From Neelides folsomi (taxonomy: Eukaryota; Arthropoda; Collembola; Neelipleona; Neelidae), in NCBI GenBank assembly GCA_034687125.1, contig JAQGBZ010000095.1, positions 62,001-126,000 of the forward strand: a DNA stretch of 64,000 nt. The letters run 5' to 3'. Positions 14,401-37,042 of this stretch are shown in pieces. A program made the translations under genes and the position numbers. Each line of letters begins with the position of its first letter. The stretch's first letter is position 1. A model generated the notes under the pieces. The model was not told where the DNA came from and searched no databases. It worked only from the letters and a program-made list of their open reading frames with translations.

Positions 14401-14897
14401 AGGAGGAAAAGAAAGAAAATGAAGTAGAAAATGAGGCTGGAGAAGAAATCGTTTTTGGGAATAGTGAAGAAATTGAGATATACAAGAAGATCATGAGTTC
14501 TGAAGATAATGTTCGGTACAATTGTGACGAATGCACGGCATCGTACAACAATACATTCAACATCACACGTCATATGTTTCGTCACCACGGTGTGACTGTG
14601 AGTTTTAAACAGATTTGCCGATGTAAAAACTGCGGAGTCACGTTTAAACAAAGGAAACATTTGTTCTTGCACGTGATTTCAAAAATATGTACGAAGGGAA
14701 GGGAAGTGGATCCGTTCTTGTGTGAGAAACCGGGATGTAACCATGTGGCCAAACACGTTGTCGATTATAGGAAGCACATTGAGGAAGCTCATGAGGAAAT
14801 TCCTAAAATGGTCCTTCGACCCAACGATGGATTCCTTCAATGTTTTAAGAAAACCCTGACAATTGATGTCCACAAGATTGAAGTGTTGAGACATTGA
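8499..14897 (+). CDS. Giant multi-C2H2 zinc-finger protein with AT-hooks (three exons)
   Basis: Exons 8499-10161, 10447-13618 and 13733-14897 join in phase (1, then 2), giving 1999 aa. Residues about 50-280 are Pro/Ser/Tyr/Gln-rich. Four fingers at about 314-421 include a TGEKP-like linker (HSGEKPHKC), and a fifth is at about 522-544. A long Glu/Lys-rich segment follows. Fingers 6-9 lie at about 1189-1308. A PEP/DPE hexanucleotide repeat is encoded at about 12806-12850. Two AT-hook clusters follow (LGRPRKYPRP near 1405; KKGRPRGRPPKNP near 1445), then a charged helical region. The last exon carries about seven more fingers from about 1675, ending with an unusual C-x4-C finger (CEKPGC). It is probably a chromatin or DNA-binding nuclear protein; I recognise no named ortholog. 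Exons 2 and 3 lack credible start codons next to coding-like sequence, which supports one gene. A poly(A) signal AATAAA is at 15003-15008. Confidence 0.78.
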
Positions 14898-15002
14898 AGT
14901 CTACCAAGTACCTTTTGATACCGACGTTGAATCCAAGGAGGAAAAATCAATTTTTTGTTATATAAAGAAATAATTATTTTTTTGAGAATAATTCTTTCTT
15001 TG

Positions 15003-15008
15003 AATAAA
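15003..15008 (+). terminator. Poly(A) signal AATAAA of the giant zinc-finger gene
   Basis: A canonical AATAAA lies 106 bases after the stop at 14897. The next gene runs towards it from the right and its stop is at 15671, so the two genes are convergent. The 15.0-15.67 kb interval holds only AT-rich 3' UTR or spacer sequence. Confidence 0.5.
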
Positions 15009-15670
15009 TCGAAGATTGGATTTTCATAAATGTGATGATAATAATGTAAGCAAAAACTTTTCAGTGCGCAATGTAAACTTACGCATTTGTGTTATGATGC
15101 CATTTTTGTTTTATAAAACATATTTATAATTTTTTAATTAAGTAGTATTTGAAAATTTAATTTACTTATATAACTCTACTGTCAAAATATTGTATGACCG
15201 TATTGTACGGTATATAATATGTAAATAGGTAATGAATGATTGTTATACATTTAATGTATAAAGACGACTGAATATTTTAACAAAGAATTTTTTATGTTTT
15301 AAGTGTTCAATTATTTAGTTAAAATATAACGTAGCTTTGTGAGCTACTTCTCTTTTGTTTTTAAAAATAAGTCCAACCTGCCTTAGTTAGTAAATAGTTA
15401 TTTATCTGTAGATCTTCATCAAATTATCAAATGAATCAACTTATTTTACTTCTGTTTTAATGGTCAGATTAATTTTTATCAACTTAATGATGTCAGAATT
15501 TAATAATTACATGCATATACATAGAATAAGTGTGTAATGCATACAAAATATTAACTTTTGATAAAACTTTATCTGTTTAATAAAAATACATTTTTTACCA
15601 TTATATTATCTTTGTTCATCATTCGAGAAAATATAATGTGAAAGAGACATGTGAAAGTAGTTAGGAGATT

Positions 15671-18575
15671 TTAATCATTCCTCTTGAATTTCCTTATAGG
15701 GACTTTGCTCTTGGAGATGAAACTTCTAGAGCTTTTCTCTCCTTCCAACTTTGCAATTTGCTTCTTGAGAAATTCATATGCCATTTTCCCCTTTTCATAC
15801 AATTCAAGGGATTTGTCAAACTTTTTCTCCCTCTTCTCGAACACGACGTAGAGATAGCCTTGATTTATATATCGTACATATCATATTAGGATTAGGTATT
15901 TGTTTATAAATGAATTCCACTGATTCAAACAAGATTATATTGTATACCTAATAATAAACTTATTTTAAGAAGTAAAAATTATAAATTAGAATTATGTTAC
16001 CCAAATCGTAGATTTTGATAAGCCAGTCGTATAATACTGAAAACATAATGATACAACTTTCAAAATAATTTCAAAATTATAATATTATAGTAGTTTGGTT
16101 ATGGTGTATAATTATAAATTGATCAAAATTGAGATTGACTAAAATTACTAATAATTTTTTATTTTTTACACCTGCGGATGGAGGGAAAGCTTTGGCTATT
16201 TCATTTCTATTGAATCCTTTGCTATTGAGAACGGTGTCAACAAACTCCCGGGTGTTATCTGGTTCTAAAGCACCAGGAACCCTCATTCCTTCCAATACTC
16301 CCACAAAATTCCCTGCAAGGATTTTCTTTGATGTAGGCCAATAGTCGACTTTGAGAACTTGTTGAGCCACTCGATCAAACGTTACATGAGGCTCAATTCC
16401 TTTTAACACGCAAATAGCCTCCATTACAATCTTCACCGCTTTGGGTGGATTTCCTCGGAGGGATTTCATTGAATTGGCAGCTTTGCTTGGAACCTTGAAT
16501 TAACATTAAGAAAATCGGATTGGATAATTTCAACTATATTTAATTTGCAATTAATGTTTAATTTGCCATTAATGTTTAATTAACTTACAATTGCAGATTC
16601 CAGTGCTGATTTATACATTGCCTCAATTTCTTTAAATTCAGCATGGGCCACTTGCATTATAATTTTGGCTTCAGCGACCAATTTACCTGCTTCTTCAAAT
16701 TCCCCTTTAAGCTCAGTTAGTCGAAGACGGTCTTCGTGACTCAAATGACTCACTCCTTCGGCTTCAAGATCTCTTGCTATTTTTTCCGCTTCGCTTTTTG
16801 CCTCATTTGAAATATCTTTCAATTTGGTCATAGCATCTATTTTCTCTTGGCGGGATTGTCGGGAGACTGAGCCAGAACGTGAACCTGGACGAGAGTTGCC
16901 CAAAGTCACATCCGTTTGAGTCTCTTGGTCAATTCCGGTCAAATTTCGGATTTCGACTCCGTCTCTTAAAAGACCCGATCCCAATGTTTTTCCATTGCCT
17001 CCTTTTGCATCTTGGAGAGCTTGGGCGTCTCTTCCAAGCGAAGCCATGCTGTTTGTCAACGATCTATTAATTATTTATAACAATTTTCATTTATTTCATT
17101 TTTATACCACTTTTGAACAACTATTGAACAGATGGAAGATTGATATAAAGCTAATTATTTTTATATTATTCTTATAAAATATATTATTTTAAAAAAATTG
17201 ATTGAAATCTTTATAATACTTCATTGAGTTCTTGGCTTTGTTTTGCCATTGAACAGAAGCTCGTTTAATCCCAGCCAACTTGAGAAGACTTTTTGGAAAA
17301 AGGCTCCTATTTAAAACACGTTAATTATGAAGACATTTACCATTTATGAATTAGTTTAACATTTTATTAAGACTTTAAAATTGGCATTTAACTAAACTTA
17401 ACATGTTTAATAAACACACATAAGTTACTAAAAAACTACTATGTAGTATTTGCTATTTCACACTCACGTTATTTTTTTCTTAAGCCATGCTTTAACATTC
17501 TTTTTAATTTGTATGAGCTTAAGAAGTCCAACAGGCTGTTCTCCAGGAGCTCTCGGTCGTGTTAAATTGCTGTTAAATTAAATTATACTTTTATTAATAT
17601 TAATTAGAGTAATGATTGGTTAAATATCAGCACAGATAGTTGTAAAAATTTGATTCATTTTGAGCTCTTGCACATACTCTTTTTTGTTCTTCAACCACCC
17701 TCGTATGCTGTTTTTCATTTTAATCAGCTTTATGATGTCAATTGGTTTCCCAAACCTCGGCCGATTCAAATCAATTGATTTTCTGACAGAGATACAAAAA
17801 TTAAGCGTTTTTTCATTTCCATGAATTAAATTCTTACGTTCGTTTCATCCAGCTCTTGAAAGATCTCTTAAGTTTGATGACTTTCAAAAAGTTTGCATCC
17901 TTTCCAAATGCCCCGCAACCTTCGAGCCCGACAAGTTCTTCTAAACTCAGTTCTAGCAACGCTTCTTGAGCTTCAACTTGCTCCAAATTGCTCTTACTTG
18001 GATATTAATATTTTTATCATAATAACTTACATCATTCAACGTGAATATTACTTATGCTAATATTACACAATTAATGATAACTTAATCAATTTACCTTTTC
18101 TCAGCCCAGTCATGAATTGATTTACGGTATTTAACCACTCTATACATGTCAGGATTCGGGCCAGATGAACTAAATATACAATTGGTAATGTATTGAGTTG
18201 TTTATAAATACTGTAGATTCAAAAGCAAAATAAAACTCATAAGGAAAACAAATAATCTTTGATATACAAAATAATGTATACTAGGTATTTAGGTATACAA
18301 ACCTAAGTTCTCCACCAGTTGCCCAAAACTTGATAGCTTTTGTGACAGATTTCCGATCGAATCTTCTTCTAATTGCTTTTGGAATTGTTTTGAAGCAACT
18401 AAGGATGGGTATTTATCAGAAAATATATTTATAAAATAGAAAACAAAACAGTTATATCCCATTAACAGCATTATTCAATGAGCAATACACAAAAGGGTAC
18501 TTACTTGAGATCAATGTGAGACATCCAAATTAGCAATTGCTTGAGACGAGTCGGTTTCAAATTGAGTTGGGACAT
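15671..18575 (-). CDS. Stand-alone dynein stalk/microtubule-binding-domain protein with N-terminal W-x-x-K exon repeats
   Basis: Eleven exons (5' to 3'): 18575-18505, 18398-18303, 18169-18095, 17996-17838, 17782-17678, 17569-17468, 17306-17220, 17063-16589, 16493-16172, 16036-16001 and 15858-15671, all phase-consistent; 571 aa. Residues 1-231 hold repeated motifs such as LKVIKLKRSFKSWMK, IIKLIKMKNSIRGWLKNK and LLKLIQIKKNVKAWLKKK, one per exon. Residues 232-300 are low complexity (SRPGSRSGSVSRQSRQ). Residues 300-390 look like stalk coil 1. Residues 391-509 match the dynein heavy chain MTBD: the NPPKAVKIVMEAICVL junction, a DYWPTSKKIL helix and the LYDWLIKIYDL segment. Residues 510-571 form coil 2 and a basic tail. 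No AAA, linker or tail domains are present, and dynein heavy chains are normally about 4000 aa or more. It probably binds microtubules without motor activity, which is inferred. The Met at 18575 is the first in frame, but the frame stays open upstream. Confidence 0.75.
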
Positions 18576-20365
18576 TTTCTTGAGCTTTTCGGTCTTTCTT
18601 TGAAGAATGTTAAATGATGAATAAAATGAAAATCGGGGCTGTGAAGCCTTTTATAATCAAAGAGGAAAGTGATTGGTTTCTTCATTTAAATTCCTCACCT
18701 TTACCTTCAAATCTCTCCAATATAAATTTTATAGAACTTATCATTGAATTGAAATATTTCTCAAGTCCTTTGTTCTTCCGAAGGTTTCAAAACTAAAAAT
18801 TTAATCTGCAGAAATCGACCCTCAATATTCAATGTCTTAACTTTTCAAGTTTTATGATAATGTAAATCAATAACCAATTATTGCCAATCAATTTATAGCC
18901 TATATTTTGTATATGGCCCTAGCAAGTCCATAAACGATTCTTGTTATAAAAGTCATTTGATTCGTTATTCTTATAGTACATCTAAAGATTCTAACTTTGT
19001 ATACTTTGTAAATAGTTTTAAATTATCCAAGTATTAGTATTTATGTAATGATTGTAATATGATTTTAAATGCATTGATGTACTATCTATATATTAAATGT
19101 GTATAGTTTTATGGATAAATTAAAGTGTAAAGAATAACGATTAAATCATTTGGGATGATTTGAAGTTTGAAGCCCAATTAATTACATATGAATGGAATGA
19201 ATGAAGTAAAGAATGAAGAGATCAAATTGTTTGAATTGACTTTTTTATTCTCTAGATATCAGGTTAAATTAAGTTATAATAATTCATTACATCTCATTAT
19301 TGAGTTTATTTAATGACAAATTGATAATTGAGACAAAAGTATAAAATCGTAAATAAATAAAACTAAAGGTAAGAAATGGGAACGGGTGGTTCGCATTATT
19401 AAAAAAAGTCTTGTTTACTCATGAGATGGAAATTAATTCAAGAAAAATTATTTAAGGTATTCTAATTAATTCTAAAGTGAAAGTCATTAATTTTAATAAT
19501 ATGACAATCTAATACCTAACATATAAATCATAATGTTACGAATTCGGAAAAAGAAATACTCATATAAAATTATGCTTTAAATTCTTAAGATTATTTGGTC
19601 AAATAAATAAAATTGCATTATTATGCTTATTTCATTGATTAATGTGAGAATGTAATATGTTTGGTAAAATGGGGGAAATTATCGAAAAGTATAGGTATTC
19701 AGTATTGATTAAAAATTACATATAATAATCCATTTAAGCAAAACGGGTTAAGGCATCACAAGTTATTTAAATACTTCTTTAAATCCCAACTTTGTTCCAC
19801 TTAATTATAAATAGGTATCCATATTTTTCAACATATTACTTATCATCATAATTAAGAATATTAGTAGGATTTTCACATAATTATTTATTTTGACTCGAAA
19901 CATTAACTTTAAAATTTAAATTATCTCACAGCAGAGTTAAATTTTCCTTAAAAAGATCTAACTTTACATTTTGATAAAGGTGACCAATTAGGTAGTTGAG
20001 TTCCATTAAAATTAATACACACTTAAATAATACAAGGCTGAGACCCTAATTCAATTATTTACAACGATCATGAAGCGACGACGTATATATTGTGACATAT
20101 GTAATCATATTTTTTGAGCCCGAATGTTAAAAGACTCCAAATTCGCGAATGTTTTAAAACTACCTTCTATACTGAAGGACGAATAAATGCTTAGCGCTCC
20201 TAATATGGATATAATAATATACTTACATATATTTATGTATAAATGAAATTAGTTTTTTGTTAGTTAGTAAAAAGTTCCCACACGGTGGTTACTTGAATTA
20301 TCATCTTGTAAATTTTTTGATCTAAAAATTTTTATAATGAAAGAAATACAAAAGAGGTAATTAAT
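18576..20365. other. Intergenic and probable 3' UTR of the kinesin gene
   Basis: AT-rich sequence between the start of the dynein-stalk gene and the stop of kinesin-13, both on the minus strand. It must hold the stalk gene's promoter, but no TATA box or other clear core element stands out. No exon-like open frame or repeat was recognised. Confidence 0.4.
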
Positions 20366-31254
<10,889 letters not shown>

Positions 31255-33822
31255 GGCCAAAGAGAAAGCCTTTTTAAGAGATCACTTGTCCCACACCACA
31301 CAACGAAGTCAATGGCTTATCATACAAAACACCTTCTTCACAATTCAACATCCACAAACCCTGCCGGATTTCCACACAGGCTCGAACAAATACTTTGATA
31401 ATTCGATTTGCGTAAAGACAATGAAATGAGAGAGGATGTGAGGAAGAATGAGCCCCAATGAGATAAAAATTACTTTCTTTATAAGATGCACTTCTCAAAG
31501 TGCATTGTCTAATTAGGGAATTTCGCAAGGGTGACCTTCTCACCTTTCATGACCAAATGAACATAAAGGTTCCTCACTCCATGAGGCTCAATTACCTAAT
31601 GGCTTTTCATATACCTTTCATTTGATTACAAATTAGGGATTTCATAAAAATCTATAATCGGCGGATATAAACTAAATCATATTTATTTAATAATAATAAT
31701 AGGTAATAAAAATAACGAGCTAAACATTCTCTTCAATATTGTGTAATACTAATCGTAAGTAATAAGTAGTTGAGCTAATCCATTGGGGCTTAAAAATAAA
31801 ATTTACTTTTAATCGTGGTTTAAGTTAAAGGGTAGTAAGAGTATTTGAAGCGTCAGTTGAGCTCTTGTATTTTACAAATCTAGGGCGGACAGTGGACAAA
31901 TAACAAAGAGAATGTGAATCGGTAAATGTCCGTGTAAAGTAGAGATGTGGAATGATACGGTTAATCGAATGTAACGTCAAAACACCCACCTCAATCGAAA
32001 ACTCGATTGTAAATAAAATTCACTTCAACAATTTTATGCCCTGATTCCGGATCAATTCAAATGTTGAATCCTCAATTGTCAAAATCTGTGGATGTTGAAT
32101 TATGAACAAACCAAATTGACTCGCCAATTTGCGAATCCCCAAATCGTGACTCTTGAACACAATTCAATGGCTTCAATATTTCCCTATTAATTTTTTTAAT
32201 ACAAATCAGTTATTTCCAGCTAATGTACAATTTTTAAAAGCTACTATTTAAATGATAAAATCACAGAGATCTCCAAAATTAAAAAATACTAATAATCACA
32301 AACACAATTCTCTTGTTAAAAAAATGTAAGAAAATATAAAAGTAAAAAGATTGCGATTCCACAGGGTCAGCTCTCCACTCCGACCCTTGTAATAAGAGTG
32401 ACAAAGAAAACCCTCCTACCGGCTGATTACAAGGAAATTAAATTAAAATTCAGGTTCAAATATACATTTTCCTCTAAATGCTAATCGACGTCTTTGCGGT
32501 TGCCTTCCACAATGCATGCAAAGTTAAACACATTGAAAATTAATAAAAATTGTTACAAAAGAAATACAAGGTATTCCATGAAATACCTTTTAAAATAAAT
32601 ATTCATATACAAAATAATAATAATTTATGTAATGCATAGACATTCACTTCATTTCCAGACATTGGTTATTTAGAAATATCTGATTCACAAAGGCGACTTC
32701 CATTAAACATCACGAACGACACGAAGTCCTCAGTGACATTTAAGGGAAATCTCCATATAGGGATATAAGAAGTAGACCATTGAATTGAAATCAAATATTG
32801 TTCTACATAACATTAAAATACAGTAACATAGGACCTCCTCTGTGACAAACAAATCAATCGATGAGAACTCACCTTTTCACCAAAAGACAAAACGAATATA
32901 GGAGTCGAGTCAATGAAGGACGAGGACGATGCGAACAAACAGATAAGAAATACGTTGAGAAAATGAAGAAAATGTGAGATAAAAGAATTAATTTACATCA
33001 TTTTGTGATCTTAATATCAAAGAAGACTACAAAATTAGAGGAAAAATTATAATATTTCGCGAATGTTTCCGAGGCGTGGAAGGGAGCGAACTGCCGAGCG
33101 ACCGTTGAGACATTTCTCTCCCATACACAAATACACAGAGTTCAAATCTCTCTTTTGGGGGATTTCCTGCGCCTGCCCCCCTTCCCCCATTAATCATTCA
33201 ATCCCTTCTCCCTCCCCCACATCTTCTCTTCCTCATCAATCCATTTATTCTTGTCCATCATGTCATTAAACAATTAATTGGTCCCATTTAACAATTAACT
33301 ATTATTGTAAATATTTGAATGGAGAAAATTGGTTCAACATTGCATGAGGTATAAGAGGAATGGCAAATCTTTTGATTTAAGTGCAACAGAGGGCCTTGAA
33401 CAAATTCACCTGCTATCAGCTACAAATGCATAAGAAACGACCTTTACGTTTCTACTCCATAAGGAATCCCACCTTTGGGGTGCTTTAAACTAATTGAAGG
33501 GATGCATTAACATGGATGCTGGATGGTTATTTAACTTATTTAAAATGCACTAGTATTATAGTAATGACTTTAAATAGCTAGTAATAAAATTAATAAGATG
33601 GTAGGATTATGATTCTAAAATAATTTTATTCATTTATTTGATTTTTCAATGTACTGATTGAAGTGAGGATGATATCCTTGGGTTTTCTAATAATGAACAT
33701 CTCGGATAAGGTGACTAGTCATTGATTACTAAGAATTCTAAAAAACATTAAAAGGTAAGAAAAGTTCATAGAGAGCTAACTATAACATTATTAAAAGGTA
33801 GAATACTAAATGGACAGTGTCT
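31255..33822. other. Kinesin-13 5' region with a probable 5' UTR exon, then spacer to the hydrolase gene
   Basis: On the minus strand a strong donor (GAAAAG then GTGAGTTC) ends a candidate exon at 32873, which would be a 5' UTR exon starting near 33.06-33.11 kb, where GC content rises. The intron would run to an AG just upstream of the ATG at 31254; the best candidate acceptor there is weak. From 33.1 to 33.8 kb nothing coding is visible; it includes the 3' flank of the hydrolase gene. Confidence 0.4.
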
Positions 33823-35660
33823 TTATAAACCGGATTTTTGACGAAGGAGAAGGTCGTTGATCATTGGAGCAATCTTCTCGGGCTCATTAAGATGAATAAA
33901 ATGATTTCCATCAACTTCAACAAATTGAAATGAAGAAGCATGTTCTCGATAAATTTCGAGAGCTTTATCACATATTTCTTTGGGCTCAAACCATGGAGCA
34001 TCTTTGGCTTTGATTACAAGCATCTGGCACCGGATCTCCCGTAAAATACTATTAATATTCCATACATTCACTTATTGTAAATAGAAAGCAATTATGTAAA
34101 ATATTAATAACTTTTAATTATGCATATTCTATACCTAAAACATTGTTCGTGGCTAAATCGCATAATAGAAGGATTTCGAAGTCGCAAATCTCTTGAAAAG
34201 CACCATTGCTCTTCATCAACTTGACGAGAGCCTCTAACCTGTAAATCAGAAATATTTCGCACACTGAATTAAACGAAAAATTATAATGAAATATATTCGG
34301 TATAATTAATATTTGATATAAAGAACAAATATTTTTTAAATGTATATAAGTACAAGAAGAATTTTAGCAGCTTCTTCATTCAAAGAATCGTCAGTAGCTT
34401 TCATCAATCGATCCAAAGCATCATGATAAGAATAAGAAGGAGGAACTGGAGAAATCTTCGCTTCAGTTTTAATGAACGTGTCAATGGCCATGGATATTTT
34501 AGCAGCATAGTTGTTTGAGTCTCCAGTTATTGGTTTAACAAGATCAATCATTATTAGTTTATCTACCTGTATGGAGGAATAAGTAGATTGTGTAGATATT
34601 GGTTTAAAGCAATTTCTTTAAGCGATTTATAAATAAAGTTATTTTAAAAAATATTTTACATTACGTCTGAAGGAAAAACTGAAGCGTAGAGAGCTCCCAA
34701 CCCCGCACCCATCGAATGCCTGTTATTTATAATAGCAAATAATAATTTTCAAAAATAAAATCTTATGATAAAACTTACCCGATCCATGAAAATTTAGTCC
34801 ATTTGAAATAATTTGTTATACGACGAAGAGACATTACAAAGTCCTGAAAATTATATTAATTGTTATATTTTGAATATTCCACAACCCTTAATGACAAATC
34901 AAAGTAGGTAATTCTAATTATACCTAATTTTTAAAATTCTTACAGAGTAATGATAAGGGATGCCAGGAGGTAAATGAGAACTTCGACCATGACCTGGAAG
35001 ATCAACTGCAACGAGGTAGAATGATGAAGGAAGATACCGAGCCAATTTGTCGAAACTCCCCGCATTATCCATCCATCTACAAACATAAAACATGATAATT
35101 TCTAGATTAAAAATTTGATTTAAATTAAGAATTTTTGTGAATTAAAAAATGTTTGATAAAAAATTTAAAAAATAGATAAATATAATAAATACCTTACCCA
35201 TGAACAGCCAAAATGGGACTTCCTTTAGAATCTCCAAAACATTTGGCTATAATAAATTAATTACAGCATAAAATTATTTAGTATCTTGTACTGTTTTTTA
35301 CTTTTCAGGTACTTGTAAATATTTAAAATAGAGCAAATAGTTTATGATGAGCATTTAATTTACCTGAAATGTGACCCCACGGGACCTAAAAATCATGTTC
35401 GAAAATTAATAAAATAATTTCGCCGGTTAAAATATTTTAAATATATTCCTCAATTAGTATAACTATTTTTAATATCTAGTATAACAAACATTAAAAATCT
35501 TTCTTACTGGAATTCTCATTTCAAATGGTTTATGCTCATTAATCTTCAATCTTGTAATTGGAATTGGGCTCTCTTTATTTTCGTCTGTGTCTGTTTGGTT
35601 TATTTTATTTTCTGCCATATTCATCGTGAGTTCGTCCAAATACTTTCCTGCGTATGACAT
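33823..35660 (-). CDS. SERHL/kraken-like alpha/beta-hydrolase (probable serine hydrolase)
   Basis: Exons 5' to 3': 35660-35508, 35385-35364 (22 nt), 35246-35198, 35076-34944, 34843-34779, 34719-34665, 34566-34354, 34238-34142 and 34070-33823; 344 aa. The fold is clear: PWGHIS/AK near the start of the domain, the oxyanion motif HGWMDNAGSF, DLPGHGRSS, the nucleophile elbow GHSMGAGLG (Ser), and the C-terminal VDGNHFIHL (catalytic His). This order and the VRGSRQVDEEQWCFSRDLRL segment match the serine-hydrolase-like (SERHL) and Drosophila kraken family. Substrates are unknown; family members are cytosolic or peroxisomal. The exon 8-9 junction is uncertain: the frame requires a T-GTTTTAG donor rather than the better-looking GTATAG seven bases on. 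A 5' UTR intron is likely, with its acceptor just above the ATG (ttacag, about 35672) and its donor near 35833. Confidence 0.85.
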
Positions 35661-37042
35661 AATGACTCGACCTGTAATTTGTAAATAAATTACTCAAATT
35701 AATGACAAAATTAAAATGTAGGATTAGTTATTTTGCAAAATTGTTAATATGTAATATAACGAGGATTAATTTGACAAAAATAATATAAAATATACGTGTG
35801 CACTGCACGAATTAAGATTACAAGGGATTACCTCGGATATTGTGAAATATTAAACTTTACAAGATTTCCCGAAATCACAGCATAATAAACAGACAGCACA
35901 GTGGATGCGAAACTTCCGAGAGTGAGAGTGTTGCAATTAATAAGCAAAAAGAGTAAATGAAGTTTAAATGTGAAGTAATAAAAAAGCAAGGTGGTAGCGC
36001 TTCTTTTTTCTTCCCTTTAGCAAGTTCTAGATGTTTCTCAATTGACGATCGATGTTCCGAGTTTTAATTTGTGAGATTGGGAGACCTAATGAGATTTAGA
36101 CAAGTTTTCTCACCTTTGGAGCGTAAATATGAGAAATGAATACATCTCCAATGAAAACAGCAAATGATTGTAAAAATCCATCGAACGATCAATGAACAAA
36201 GAACAATCTCTGATGTGTCATGTGTTGTGAGTGTGTGAAGTAGCATGAATTGTATGAAACTACATCTACATACATATAAGAATCAAGGTCGTTTATAAAG
36301 TAGAGATACTTATCGTATGCTATACATGTATATGAGATATAAATTAATCTCATTATTAGGGTTAAACCTAGACTTATAAAGTTGTTAGACCCACACGTAC
36401 ATACCTTACATAGTAAATTGCCCAGTATGATTTCAAATATAACAAAATCAATTTACCAATCTGAAATTTTTTATTGCTAAATAAGCTCGATAAAAGAAAT
36501 TACAATTAAGTACTAGCACCTTTATCTAACCTTCCATTATAAACATTGAATGATTGTATCATTGATTTTTATTTTGTTAAATAATTTGTTAACTCTTTAT
36601 GTTAGAAAAAACTTAATGGTAGTAATAAAGTACATATATTAATATTGACATTATTGACCAATTAAAAAATAATTACAAGTAATTTATATAATTAAAGCTA
36701 TTTATAAGGGTAAAATATTATGCTAAAATATGAAATTCAAAACCTTTGGAATATTTAATAAATGATTAAGTTGAATTTATTAAATAAAATTATCTTATGA
36801 AAATTAGTGGAAATTATCCATCATGCCTTTAATAATTTATTGAGTATAAATATAATTTTTAACATAATAATGTGAATTGACTTAATTACGAATTATTGCA
36901 CAGTTGAAAATACCTGCAAGATATGCCGGATTTCAATTTAAAATAGATATATGTAAATCATAATTATTTTGCTGAATTAAAGATATGAGATACTAACCTT
37001 AACATAAGATTTAGAGCATGTAAATATATTGGAAATTGGGAA
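35661..37042. other. Promoter and 5' UTR of the hydrolase gene; 3' flank of the Trx-UBX gene
   Basis: A minus-strand donor (ATCCGAG then GTAATC) near 35833 and an acceptor near 35672 suggest a non-coding first exon for the hydrolase gene. Further right the sequence is AT-rich up to the stop of the Trx-UBX gene at 37043. No repeat, RNA gene or additional exon is recognised. Confidence 0.4.
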
